A DNA stretch of 64,000 nt from Oligosphaera ethanolica (GTDB lineage Bacteria; Verrucomicrobiota; Lentisphaeria; Oligosphaerales; Oligosphaeraceae): positions 558,001 to 622,000 of the forward strand of contig NZ_JAUSVL010000001.1 in assembly GCF_030814695.1 (NCBI RefSeq), in the 5' to 3' direction. A program made the translations under genes and the position numbers. Of this stretch, positions 45,702 to 56,000 are shown piece by piece. Every line of letters begins with the position of its first letter. Position 1 is the stretch's first letter. The notes under the pieces are model-generated. The model made no database searches, had not been told where the DNA came from, and saw only the letters and a program-made list of their open reading frames with translations.

Positions 45702-45871
45702 ACGATCCGTCCGATCAGACCGATCAGCTGTCTCTTGCCTTATTTCGCGGACCGATCAGCCAGATTCGGCCCAGAGGGCCGCACCATGCATAACCCTGGG
45801 TGAGGTGCCCGAAGGGCGCCGCAACCCAGGGTGGAAGAAACATAAAAGGCCAGCGCCCGGAGGGCGCCACA
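45702..45871 (+). repeat. Short 9-bp array plus truncated family 1 hairpin element
   Basis: Three 9-bp units (45702-45728) precede a truncated family 1 hairpin string (45757-45871) with stems ACCCTGGGT/ACCCAGGGT and GCGCCCGGAGGGCGC. The GGTGCCC to GGGCGCC inner stem keeps a G-T pair. Another small array remnant with the linker CGCGATAAAAAGAC lies near 45950. Nothing else is seen in 45562-45991. Confidence 0.8.
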
Positions 45872-45991
45872 TGAACACAAGGTCAGAGCAACCAACACCG
45901 GACTGCTGTAACTTTGAGTGCTGAACACGCGACCAAAGACCGATCAGCAATACGATCCGTCCGCGATAAAAAGACCGTCATTGCGCATTGC

Positions 45992-46978
45992 TTACGCCTG
46001 CTGTGCCTCCCGCGCCACCGCCAATGCCGCGAGGATGTTCCGTGCCATGACGGCCGACCCGGCGTCATTGGGGTGAATGCCGTCGGCCAGCAGGCGTTCC
46101 TCGGCGGGCAGCACGGCCGGGCCGTCCAGGACTATCAGCGCGGGGAACTGACCTTGGAGCGCCTTGGCGACCTGGCGGTAGTCATCGAGAGTCAGGCCAA
46201 TGGCGTTCGGTTTGCCCTCCTGAGCCGGACGCGGCACCGTCGTCAACAGGCAGAGTTTGCCGCGGCCGTGGCGATGCAGTGCGCCGAAGATGGCGGCTAG
46301 GCCGGCCACATACTCCGCCAACGGACGGTTTTGGGAACAGTCGTTGGTCCCAAAGGAGACCAGCGCCATGTCCCAGTCGCTGTAGCCACTCAGGCATTCT
46401 CCCAAGCCAGCCACCGCCGTGGCGCCGCCGACGCTGATATTGACGTAGTCACAGGACAAACCACGGGCCACGATGTCGAAATAACTGCGGCAGAGCGCCT
46501 CGGTCGTCATGCCCTGCATGATCGAATCGCCCACGAAAAGCATGCGGCCGCCGGCCGCCGGTACGGGCTCGGCATGTGCACCGTCAACAATGTCGACACT
46601 CTCCACGAAGGTCTCCACCAAATGCGGCAGACCAATCTCCACCCGGTGGCGCCCCGCCGGCAGGCCAATGCGAAAATCACCAGACGCCGCGCGCGGCTGC
46701 GCCGGCGCGCAGAGCCAGGCGCTGTCGTCATCAATGCGAATGGACAATGCAAACTTTTCCCGCGCCGCCCGGCCGTACGCGACACGGATGCGCACGCTCG
46801 GTGAGTCCGTCATCATGGCAATGCGCACGCCCGTGGGGCTGTTGGCGCGGATCACCCGCGCTTCGGTATCGCCATAGAACGCCCGCATGGCCGGCGTGAA
46901 GCGGCTGGGCAGAAGCCCGCGCGGGTCGTCCAGAACATCCACGGCGCCGAGAAAAAAACGTTTGCAATCCACCTGCAT
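45992..46978 (-). CDS. SGNH/GDSL-family esterase, CE2-like layout
   Basis: 328 residues. An N-terminal beta-sandwich of about 130 residues is followed by an SGNH hydrolase domain: FVGDSIMQG (Ser), SVGGATAVAG (Gly), FGTNDCSQN (Asn) and DGIHPNDAGS (Asp-His). All four blocks of the fold are intact. The layout resembles CE2-type carbohydrate deacetylases. No signal peptide is seen. The ATG at 46978 has AGGA about eight bases upstream. It is divergent from the beta-helix gene at 47187. Confidence 0.88.
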   Translation of the reverse strand: MQVDCKRFFLGAVDVLDDPRGLLPSRFTPAMRAFYGDTEARVIRANSPTGVRIAMMTDSPSVRIRVAYGRAAREKFALSIRIDDDSAWLCAPAQPRAASGDFRIGLPAGRHRVEIGLPHLVETFVESVDIVDGAHAEPVPAAGGRMLFVGDSIMQGMTTEALCRSYFDIVARGLSCDYVNISVGGATAVAGLGECLSGYSDWDMALVSFGTNDCSQNRPLAEYVAGLAAIFGALHRHGRGKLCLLTTVPRPAQEGKPNAIGLTLDDYRQVAKALQGQFPALIVLDGPAVLPAEERLLADGIHPNDAGSAVMARNILAALAVAREAQQA

Positions 46979-47186
46979 GGTCAGTCCTGCCTGCTGTAAA
47001 TGTTGTATTACGGAATATGGTGCGCGCACCACAACGGCAAAATTCCGCTTGTAACCAATAATGCCTTGGTTGCGAGGCGTTATTTAGCGTAACCACTGGC
47101 GCCTCACGACCTGCAATACTATAGGCGCCACTGCTTTATTTGGCCGTCATCAACACAGAAATCAGCCCCGTAAAGGACCGTTTCTC

Positions 47187-48962
47187 ATGAGTCATTGGAG
47201 CAAAGCTGCAACCATCGGAGTCGTCATGTCCATCACCAACGCCTGCGCCGCCGAGTACTTTGTCGATGCCAGCAATGGCCGTGACAGCAATTCTGGTTTG
47301 TCGCCTGCCGAAGCCTGGCAGAGCGTCAGGCAGGTCAACAGCACCGCACTCAAGCCCGGAGACGTCGTCCGTTTCAAGGCCGGCGAAATCTGGCGCGAGT
47401 CTCTCCAAGCCAAAAGCGGCGCGCCCGGCCAGCCCATCACTTTTACCAGCTACGGCGAAGGCCCCAAACCCGCCCTGTACGCCAGCGTCGACCTGGCCGC
47501 GCCCGACATCTGGACCGACCTGGGCAACAACATCTGGGCGACCAAGGCTGACAGCTGGGATAATTATCGCCCGCACGCCACCTTCGCTCCCGGCGACTGG
47601 AATATCTTCTGCGATGGCGACGCCCGCGCCACTCTCGCGGCCTCCAAACATGGTGAGCCGCCAAAAGTCTTCACTATCGACTGCATCAAGCCCGGCAAAG
47701 TCGCCACGAATATCCAGCTGAATTATTTCGGCATTCCCCTCGCGCCCGACCAGAACATCCGCTTCCGTTTCCGCGCCCGCGCTAGCAAGCCCTTCAGCAT
47801 CAAAAACATCGCCCTCATGCGCTCGCACACACCATGGGGTGACTACGGCAAAGTCATCGCCCGCAACACCGACATCGGCACGGAATGGCAGGAGCACGAG
47901 GTGCTCATGACCACCACCATCCCGGATAACAAGGCCGACGGCCGCCTGTCCTTCTTCATCGGTGACGCCATCCCCGAAGGCTGCTCCTTCGAATTTGTGC
48001 CACTGGGCGCCGAACTCTTCGACCTCCACGGCCTCGACCTAAAGCAAGACGTCGGCAATATCGTGCTCACCCCCATCGGCGAGACCAATCAAATCGCCGC
48101 CTGGAAACGCTGGAACACCGAAAGCCTCAAAAAACAAGGCGATTTCTACCACGATCTCAGCGACTCACGAGTCTATTTCTACTCGGAAAAAGAGCCGACC
48201 ACGCTCTACTCGGCCATGGAAGCCGCCCGCCGCCGCAACATTGTCGCCCTCGGCAAAAACAAGCACTTCATCGTCGACGGCTTCACCATCGCCTACACTG
48301 GCGCCCACGGCGCCAATGGCGCCCCGGAAGACTGCGTCATCCGCAACTGCGATTTCCGCTGGATTGGCGGTAGTCTCCTCTACACCCGCAACGGCCGCCC
48401 CACCCGCTACGGCAACGGCGTCGAATTCTGGTCCAGCTGCAAAAACATCGTCGTCGAGCACAACACCTTCGAAGACGTTTACGACACGGCCATGACCAAC
48501 CAGGGGCCCGACGCCGGCCGCATCGTCAATGTCGTCTGGCAGAACAACAAGACTGTCCGTTGCGAGCAGGCATACGAAATATGGCTCAGCCACGAAGAGA
48601 TGACCGTCGAGAGCATCATCGTCAGAAACAGCACTTTCATTGACTCCGGCTTCGGCTGGAGCCACGAACAACGCCCCGATATCCGCGGCTGTCATCTGCT
48701 CTCCTACGGCATGAAATGCAAAATCGTCGACCTCCGCTACGAAAACAACGTCATGATCAACGCCAAAGACGCCATCCTCTGGTTCTCAAATGACCGCGTC
48801 GCCGAATTCAAGATCAATAACAACCGCTATATCCAACCCGGCGAAAACCCCGCCGAAGCCAAACTCTTCCGCTGGCCCGGCATCGACAAGGGCGGCATCA
48901 CCTTCGCCGAATACCAGCGCATCACCGGCCTTGACAGCGACTCGACCCTCAGCAATAAGTAA
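47187..48962 (+). CDS. Secreted right-handed beta-helix protein with inserted sandwich domain
   Basis: 591 residues. A signal peptide ends near ACAA, followed by EYFVDASNGRDSNSGLSPAEAW, the opening common to secreted parallel beta-helix carbohydrate enzymes. Residues of about 110 to 240 look like an inserted carbohydrate-binding beta-sandwich (NIQLNYFGIPLAPDQNIRFRFRARASK-type strands). The rest is beta-helix with many Asn turns (VVEHNTFEDVYDTAM, VVWQNNKTVRCEQAYEIW). It probably binds or cleaves a polysaccharide outside the cell. No catalytic motif is certain. It is monocistronic. Confidence 0.75.
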   Translation: MSHWSKAATIGVVMSITNACAAEYFVDASNGRDSNSGLSPAEAWQSVRQVNSTALKPGDVVRFKAGEIWRESLQAKSGAPGQPITFTSYGEGPKPALYASVDLAAPDIWTDLGNNIWATKADSWDNYRPHATFAPGDWNIFCDGDARATLAASKHGEPPKVFTIDCIKPGKVATNIQLNYFGIPLAPDQNIRFRFRARASKPFSIKNIALMRSHTPWGDYGKVIARNTDIGTEWQEHEVLMTTTIPDNKADGRLSFFIGDAIPEGCSFEFVPLGAELFDLHGLDLKQDVGNIVLTPIGETNQIAAWKRWNTESLKKQGDFYHDLSDSRVYFYSEKEPTTLYSAMEAARRRNIVALGKNKHFIVDGFTIAYTGAHGANGAPEDCVIRNCDFRWIGGSLLYTRNGRPTRYGNGVEFWSSCKNIVVEHNTFEDVYDTAMTNQGPDAGRIVNVVWQNNKTVRCEQAYEIWLSHEEMTVESIIVRNSTFIDSGFGWSHEQRPDIRGCHLLSYGMKCKIVDLRYENNVMINAKDAILWFSNDRVAEFKINNNRYIQPGENPAEAKLFRWPGIDKGGITFAEYQRITGLDSDSTLSNK

Positions 48963-49145
48963 ACCTCCCTTCTTTTTCAGCCGCACGGCATGCCGCACGG
49001 CTACCGATGTTGCACACGACCTTGCACAAACACGATTCCGGCCTATTTTCGTCTTCAGCAGTCGGCGGTAGCAAGCACGAACGCCCCGCCGCCGAAACGA
49101 CACCCACGTTATTCCACAGTCACTCTCATCAGGAAAGGACTCACT

Positions 49146-49502
49146 ATGCCAGAATTCGGATCACCCTTCTCAGGAATGGCCAGCGACAAAAAACTCAGCC
49201 ACGCCGAACTGGTGCGAGCCATTCGTTTCATGGTCGCCGCCGAGTACGAAGCCATCCAGCTCTATATGCAGCTGGCTGAATCCACCGACAACAAACTGGC
49301 CATCGATGTCCTCAAAGACATCGCCGACGAAGAACGCGTCCACGCCGGCGAATTCCTCCGACTCCTCCATGAACTCGAACCCGACGAACAAAAATTCTAC
49401 GCCAAGGGCGAGGAAGAAGTGGCTGAGGAAATCGAAAAAATGAACGCCAAGGCCGGCAAAGCCGGCAAAGGCAGCAAGGGCACAAAAAAAGCCAAGAAGT
49501 AA
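49146..49502 (+). CDS. Demi-ferritin-like protein (encapsulin-cargo type)
   Basis: 118 residues, short and helical. AIRFMVAAEYEAIQLYMQLAES and IADEERVHAGEFLRLLHELEPDE give the E-x-x-x-Y and E-x-x-H metal pattern of short ferritin-like proteins, which build their diiron site only on dimerisation and are often encapsulin cargo or fused to encapsulin. The C-terminus is a Lys/Gly-rich tail (KAGKAGKGSKGTKKAKK) without a recognisable encapsulin-targeting peptide. A good AGGAAAGGA site precedes the ATG at 49146. No encapsulin gene is in the window. It likely stores iron or scavenges peroxide. Confidence 0.75.
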   Translation: MPEFGSPFSGMASDKKLSHAELVRAIRFMVAAEYEAIQLYMQLAESTDNKLAIDVLKDIADEERVHAGEFLRLLHELEPDEQKFYAKGEEEVAEEIEKMNAKAGKAGKGSKGTKKAKK

Positions 49503-50039
49503 CACCGGGCGCACAAACACCCGGTCCAGCAGGCCCGCCAGATCGCCAGGCGTCAACAGCGCTTCTTGATCAATGGTGGGCCTTGCCGTGTCTGATCTCA
49601 CCACGGGACCGCCGCCAACAACAACGCCATGGCGCCCGCCAGCACCAACCCCGATGCCACAACCGAGACACCGGCGAAACAAAAAGACACTACTATTTTT
49701 TAGCTTCTTTTTTATTGGCATTCTTCGGTAGAAAAATACCCATCTGCTGTTTCCCCACGATGCTCCAGAGGGTTATGACGACACTGAGAGACGGCTCTTG
49801 TTTTTTGCCCATTTTGTGCTTTTCCAACCAGCCTCTGCCCCGCTTTTTTTTCTTTGCTTTTTTATCGATGGGCAAAATCAGCCACTTAGGTCGTTTGGCC
49901 TTGTCACCGGCGATTATTTTTGGGGAATGTGGCTTGCCAAGTCCTGCAAGGTCATTAAGCTATCTAGCGAGAACAAAAATACCCCGGAGAGAACGAGAAA
50001 TTGACTGCACAGGTCCATTTTGCCTTGGACCCTTGAAAT
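49503..50039. other. 537-base region upstream of dnaA, partly AT-rich
   Basis: From 49680 to 50039 the composition shifts to AT-rich with poly-T runs (for example CGCTTTTTTTTCTTTGC), unlike the rest of the window. This is the usual place for oriC, but no TTATCCACA-type DnaA box can be found here, and the nearest match (TTATTCCACA at 49110) has an extra base. No gene is supported. Confidence 0.45.
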
Positions 50040-51455
50040 ATGGATACCATGTCAGACGTAAGCACTATCAATGATATTTGGGAGAAAACCTCCCTTGCCT
50101 TGCGCCAAAGATTGAATGCGGACACCTATGAGCGCTGGATAGCGAACATCGTCCCCGTGCGGATTGAAGCCAAGAACATCATCCTTGGTGTGTCCAACGA
50201 CCTGTTCAATCTGTGGCTGAGTGCCAACTACAAGGACTTGATTGCCGAATGCATGCTGCAAAGTTGCGGCTGCAAACTTAAGATCGTCTTTGAGAGTGGC
50301 CATGAAGCCGCAGCGCCAGAGCCAGTGGCCGCTGGCCCTGGCACAGTGCCGGCAACAAACGAGCAGCTGTCGGTCATGCCGAGCACTGAGCACCATGGCC
50401 ACCACAACGCCGGCGCCGATCAGCGCGGCACTTACGGTCAGCCCTTCAATGGCCGGTTTATCTTCGACTCCTTCGTGGTCGGCGAGAACAACCGTTTCGC
50501 CCACGGCGCCTGCCGGGCCGTGGCGTCGGCGCCGGGCACTGCTTACAACCCGCTCTTTGTCCACAGCCCCACTGGCCTAGGCAAGACTCACCTCCTCCAA
50601 GCCGTTGCTCAGGAAGTCCTTAAGGTCAATCGCCGAGCGAAGGTCGAGTATCTCTACAGCGAGGATTTCTGCAATCAGTACATCGACGCCTTGTCCCGCA
50701 AGGCTCTTCCGGCCTTCCGTAACCGCTTCCGCACCGTCGACGTGCTCTTGATTGACGACGTGCACTTCTTCGGCGGTAAGGAAGGCCTGCAGGAAGAGTT
50801 CTTCCACACCTTCAACGCCCTCTACAACGGCCACAAGCAGATCGTCCTGGCATCTGATCGCCCGCCGCATGAGATCGGTGGACTGGAAAAACGCCTGGTT
50901 TCGCGCTTCGAATGGGGCTTGATCACCGACATTCAGCCGCCGGACTTGGAAACCCGCATCGCCATTCTCCACCGCAAGCAGGACGAACACCAGATCAAAC
51001 TCGACGAAGACGTGCTGCAGTACCTCGCCGCCCGCCTCAAATCAAACGTCCGCCGCCTCGAAGGCGCGCTGGTGCACCTGGTGTCCTACTCATCCGTCAC
51101 CGGTAAAAAAATCACCATTGAAACCACCGAGGACCTCCTCAGCACGCTTTTCAACGAGGAAGCCAGCGCCCAGGTCACTATCGAGCACATCCAACGGACC
51201 ATCGCCGACTACTACGACATCCGTTTCTCCGACATGACCAGCAAGCGCCGACCCGCAAACATCGCCTTCCCGCGTCAGGTCGCCATGTTCTTCTGCCGCC
51301 GCCTGACGGAGCTGTCCCTGCCATCCATCGCCGAGCAATTCAACCGCAATCACGCCACCGTACTCCATGCCATCAGCACCGTCGAAAGCAAACTGGAACG
51401 CAATCCGGACTTCCGCCGGGAAATAGCGCAACTCGAGCGCAAATTGAAAGCCTAA
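50040..51455 (+). CDS. dnaA: Chromosomal replication initiator DnaA, divergent recognition loop
   Basis: 471 residues with the four DnaA domains. Domain I starts at INDIWEKTSLALRQRLN. A variable domain II follows (His/Pro-rich, 100-140). Domain III is an AAA+ ATPase with Walker A SPTGLGKTHL (about 176-185), Walker B LLIDDVHFF and sensor and box VII parts. Domain IV (SDMTSKRRPANIAFPRQVAMFFCRRL) ends at FNRNHATVLHAI. That loop normally reads FGGRDHTTVLHA, so one residue is missing and two base-contacting residues are changed (Asp to Asn, Thr to Ala). Walker A also lacks the usual GxxGxGKT spacing glycine. It probably initiates replication, possibly at unusual boxes. Confidence 0.93.
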   Translation: MDTMSDVSTINDIWEKTSLALRQRLNADTYERWIANIVPVRIEAKNIILGVSNDLFNLWLSANYKDLIAECMLQSCGCKLKIVFESGHEAAAPEPVAAGPGTVPATNEQLSVMPSTEHHGHHNAGADQRGTYGQPFNGRFIFDSFVVGENNRFAHGACRAVASAPGTAYNPLFVHSPTGLGKTHLLQAVAQEVLKVNRRAKVEYLYSEDFCNQYIDALSRKALPAFRNRFRTVDVLLIDDVHFFGGKEGLQEEFFHTFNALYNGHKQIVLASDRPPHEIGGLEKRLVSRFEWGLITDIQPPDLETRIAILHRKQDEHQIKLDEDVLQYLAARLKSNVRRLEGALVHLVSYSSVTGKKITIETTEDLLSTLFNEEASAQVTIEHIQRTIADYYDIRFSDMTSKRRPANIAFPRQVAMFFCRRLTELSLPSIAEQFNRNHATVLHAISTVESKLERNPDFRREIAQLERKLKA

Positions 51456-51499
51456 TGACCCATGGCGGTTCTTCCCCCGCAAAATACCACGTGATCTTC

Positions 51500-51546
51500 A
51501 GCCCCCTCACCTGCCCGCAATGGCCGGCTCTGGGGGCTTTTCTTTA
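51500..51546 (+). terminator. Intrinsic terminator after dnaA
   Basis: AGCCCCC at 51500-51506 pairs with GGGGGCT at 51532-51538 across a 25-base GC-rich loop, followed by TTTTCTTT. It lies 44 bases after the dnaA stop. Confidence 0.7.
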
Positions 51547-51607
51547 CCTGGCCCAAAACCAATCAGCGGCATCACCGCCACCGCCACCAGCATAGAAAAA
51601 ACCATCC

Positions 51608-52801
51608 ATGCAACTCATCAGTGACCGCGAAGATATCATCTACCGCTCGCCCTGGCCTCAGGACCTCTACTGCTACACCCCCAGCCTCGCCGAGGGCTTC
51701 GCTGACCGCTTGCTCCTTAGCTTCGACCTCGCCGGCCCCGGCCTCAAAAATCTCCCCGGCCCCAAGACCGACATCGGCGACTACGGCTCCAACCAACTAC
51801 ACATCTACGTCTCCGACGACCGCGGCCACAGCTGGCGCCCAAGTGCCACCATGGCCATGCTCCACGCCCGCATCTTCAAGGCCGGCAAGGCCCTCTACAG
51901 CATCGGCCACAGCGGCCGGCTCATCATCTCCCGTAGCGACGACAACGGCGAAACCTGGAGTAATCCGGTCGTCCTCAATGAAGGCCCACTCAACTGGCAC
52001 CAGAGCGCCGGCAGCATCGACTATCGCCACGGCAAAGTCTATGTCAGCATGGAACACAGCCCATTCAAAGACCGCTGGGGCGGCGGCGACCCCATCCTCA
52101 TGGCCGCCCGCGAAAACGACGATCTCTGCCAACTGGCAAGCTGGACATTCTCCAACAAGGCCGAATTCCTCGCCTTGACGCCCCGCAGCAAAGACGTCTG
52201 CGGCGCCAATCCGACCTGCTGGCTGGAGTCAAACGTCGTCCGCATCTACGATCAGAACCACCTGCTCTACGATCCTGACGACCGCACGGTCCTCCTCTTC
52301 CTCCGCCTCAACAGCATGCTCGACAACTACGCCGCTCTCCTCAAAGGCTACGAAGCGGCCGACGGCAGCCTCACCCTCGATACCGTCAAGCAGCCCGATG
52401 GCACGCCCCTCCTCTACGTGCCCTTCCCCGGCGGCGGCATGAAATTCCAGCTCACCTACGACCCGCAGGACAAACTGTACTGGCTGATCGCCACCCAGTC
52501 GGCCTACACCGGCATGAGCAAAAAAAATGTGCCTTTCCGCGAACGCCGCCGACTCGAACTCTACTACTCCCAGAACCTCTTCGACTGGGGCTCCGCCGGC
52601 ATGGTCGCCATCGGCCCCGCCGAACACGCGTCGCGGCACTACGCGTCACTGCTCATCGTCGCTGACGACATGCTCGTGCTCAGTCGCTCCGGCGACCTCG
52701 ATGCCAAAAACTGCCACGACACCAATCTCATCACCCTTCATCGCATCCCCAACTTCCGCCACTTGGCGCCACCCCCTTTTAACCCCGCCGACAAACACTA
52801 A
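51608..52801 (+). CDS. Sialidase-like beta-propeller protein (BNR repeats)
   Basis: 397 residues. Two Asp-box motifs are clear, SDDRGHSW and SRSDDNGETW (S-x-D-x-G-x-T/S-W), in a repeated four-strand pattern of a six-bladed propeller. The usual exo-sialidase arginine triad and Tyr-Glu nucleophile pair cannot be assigned with confidence. No signal peptide is seen, so it may act on imported oligosaccharides. It could equally be a rhamnogalacturonan- or other glycan-active propeller. No ribosome site is visible before the ATG. Confidence 0.6.
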   Translation: MQLISDREDIIYRSPWPQDLYCYTPSLAEGFADRLLLSFDLAGPGLKNLPGPKTDIGDYGSNQLHIYVSDDRGHSWRPSATMAMLHARIFKAGKALYSIGHSGRLIISRSDDNGETWSNPVVLNEGPLNWHQSAGSIDYRHGKVYVSMEHSPFKDRWGGGDPILMAARENDDLCQLASWTFSNKAEFLALTPRSKDVCGANPTCWLESNVVRIYDQNHLLYDPDDRTVLLFLRLNSMLDNYAALLKGYEAADGSLTLDTVKQPDGTPLLYVPFPGGGMKFQLTYDPQDKLYWLIATQSAYTGMSKKNVPFRERRRLELYYSQNLFDWGSAGMVAIGPAEHASRHYASLLIVADDMLVLSRSGDLDAKNCHDTNLITLHRIPNFRHLAPPPFNPADKH

Positions 52802-53045
52802 GACAGACCAGCAAAAAGCAGCGTTTTTCAGTTATTGTCATGACAAATCAGGTCACCTACGGAAAACTCTTCCACAAAAAACGCGCTGACACCTTGTTTT
52901 TTCCACCCGTTCCAATACATTATTTTCTCGGCCTACGCAGTTCGCCAGCGCCTGCCGCCGACCAGCCAAGCCAATGATTTCTGTAGTGCTGAGGGGGATT
53001 GCCCTCTCAGCCTTCTTTATGCCCATCAGCCACGAGGAGAACGCA

Positions 53046-56000
53046 ATGCCGAAACGCAACGACATTCATAAAGTGATGATCATAGGCTCGGGACCGATTA
53101 TTATTGGCCAGGCCTGCGAGTTCGACTACTCCGGCACCCAGGCCTGCAAGGCCCTGCGCAGCCTTGGCTACTCCATCGTGCTGGTCAATTCCAACCCCGC
53201 CACCATCATGACCGACCCCGGCATCGCTGATGCCACCTACATCGAGCCCCTCAATGTCGCCCGCATGGAAGAAATCATTGATAAAGAACGGCCCGACGCC
53301 CTCCTGCCCAACCTCGGCGGCCAGTCCGCCCTGAACCTGGCCTCCGAACTGGCCAAAAACGGCGTGTTCGAGAAATACAACGTCAAGGTCATCGGCGTCC
53401 AGATCGACGCCATTGAGCGCGGCGAAGACCGCACCGCCTTCAAAAATACCATGGACGCCCTCGGCATTGACATGGCCCGCAGCCAGGCCGTCAACACCGT
53501 CGAAGACGCCGAAGCCGTCGCCAAAAACATCGGCTTCCCCGTCGTCGTCCGCCCGGCCTACACCATGGGCGGCACTGGCGGCGGCTTCTGCTACAACGTC
53601 GATGAACTGCGCACTATCGCCGCTCGCGGCCTCCAGGCCAGCATGGTCCATCAGATCCTCATCGAAGAATCCCTCCTGGGCTGGGAAGAACTCGAACTCG
53701 AAGTGGTCCGCGATACCACCGGCCACATGATCACCGTCTGCTTCATCGAAAACGTCGACGCCGTCGGCGTACACACCGGCGATTCCTTCTGCACGGCGCC
53801 CATGCTGACCATCAGCCAGGAGCTGCAGGCCAAAATGCAGGAATGGTCCTACCGTATCGTCGAAGGCATCGGCGTCATCGGCGGCACCAACGTCCAATTC
53901 GCCCACAACCCAAAAACTGACCGCACCGTGGTCATCGAAATCAACCCCCGGACTTCGCGGTCCTCGGCACTGGCCTCCAAGGCCACCGGCTTCCCCATCG
54001 CCTACGTGTCGGCGCTGCTCGCCGCCGGCATCACCCTCGACGAACTGCCCTACTGGCGCGACGGTAGCCTCGACAAGTACACCCCCTCCGGCGACTACGT
54101 CGTGGTCAAATTCGCCCGCTGGGCCTTCGAAAAATTCAAGGGCGTGCAGGACAAACTCGGCACCCAGATGCGCGCCGTCGGCGAAGTCATGAGCATCGGC
54201 AAGACCTACAAAGAGGCCTTCCTCAAGGCTATCCGCTCACTGGAAAGTGGCAATCCCGGCCTGGGCTTCGTCAAAAATTTCAACCAGCTCAGCCTTGATG
54301 AGATCATGGACCGCCTCAACGAGCCCAGCAGTGTCCGCCATTTCCTGATTTACGAAGCGCTACGCAAGGGCGCTACCATCGCTGACATCAATGCCAAGAC
54401 CTACATCAAAGCGTGGTTCTTGGAACAAATGCAGGAGCTCGTCGAACTCGAAACCCAGATTCTGGCCTACCGCGATCAAGTCCTGCCGGACGAACTGCTG
54501 GTCCGCGCCAAGAAGGACGGCTTCTCCGACCTCTATCTGGCCAAATTGCTCAAGACGCCTGAGGCTGTGATCCGCAAGCAACGCTTGGCCCTCGGTCTCT
54601 GCCAGGCCTGGGACAAGGTGCCCGTCAGCGGCGTCGAAAATGCCTATTACTGCTACTCGACCTACAACGGCGAAAACAAGGTCGCAGTAACCAGCAATCC
54701 CAAGAAAGTCATGGTCCTTGGTGGCGGCCCCAACCGCATCGGCCAGGGCATTGAATTCGACTACTGCTGCGTCCACGCCGCCTTCGCCATGCGCGAAATG
54801 GGTTACGAGACCATCATCGTCAACTGTAATCCCGAAACCGTCTCTACCGACTACGATACCTCCGACCGGCTCTACTTCGAACCGCTGACTCTCGAAGATG
54901 TCCTCAGCATCTACCAGCAGGAAAAGCCCCTCGGCGTCATCGTCCAGTTCGGCGGTCAGACGCCTCTGAACCTCGCCGCCGACCTCGAACGCAACGGCGT
55001 CAACATCCTCGGCACCCCCCCCGCCGTCATCGACATGGCCGAAGACCGCGATCTCTTCCGCAAGATGATGGACAAGCTCGCCATCCCCATGCCGACCTCC
55101 GACATGGCCAGCACCACCGAAGAAGCCATGGCCATCGCCCCCCGCATCGGCTACCCCCTGATGGTCCGCCCCTCATTCGTCCTCGGTGGCCGCGGCATGG
55201 AAGTGGTCCGGGACGACAGCTCCCTCCGCCAGTACATGGCCGCCGCCGTCGATGTCACCCCCGAACGCCCCATCCTCATTGACAAGTTCCTCGAAAACGC
55301 CCTCGAATGCGAGGCCGACGCCATCGCCGATGGCCACGAGGCCTTCGTGCCCTCCGTCATGGAGCACATCGAGCTGGCCGGCATCCACTCCGGCGACTCC
55401 GCCTGCGTGATCCCGCCCATCAGCATCACCCCCGCGCACCTGGCCACCATCCGTGATTACACGGCCCGCATCGCCCGCGAAATGGGCGTCGTCGGCCTCA
55501 TGAACATCCAGTACGCCATCTGCCAGGACACCGTGTACGTCCTCGAAGCCAACCCCCGCGCGTCCCGGACGGTCCCCCTGGTCTCCAAGGTCTGCGGCAT
55601 CTCCATGGCTAAACTGGCAACGCAGGCCATGATGGGAACCAAAATCGCCGACATGAAACTGACCCTCAAGCACTTCCCGCACTTCGGCGTCAAAGAAGCC
55701 GTCTTCCCCTTCGCCATGCTCCCGGAAGTCGACCCGATCCTCGGCCCCGAAATGCGCTCCACCGGCGAAGTACTCGGCCTGGCCTCATCCTTCGGTCTGG
55801 CCTTCTATAAGGCCGAAGAGGCCGCCAAACCGCCGCTGCCCAGCTCCGGAACCGTCCTCATCACCGTCCATCCCGCTGACCGCGAAGGCGTCCTGGCGCC
55901 CGCACGCCAATTCGCCGAACTCGGCTTCCGTATCCTCGCTACCGATGGCACCTGCAAATACCTCAACGGCCACGGCGTCAAAGCCGAAACCATCGCCAAG

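Noticed and set aside
49693-49875. Small basic protein (60 residues, Lys-rich) opposite the dnaA upstream region
   Set aside because: TTG start without ribosome site. The Lys codons come from poly-A/T tracts in an AT-rich region.
49503-50039. Replication origin with DnaA boxes
   Set aside because: The location and AT content fit, but no box within one mismatch of TTATCCACA was found. It is kept only as an unassigned region.
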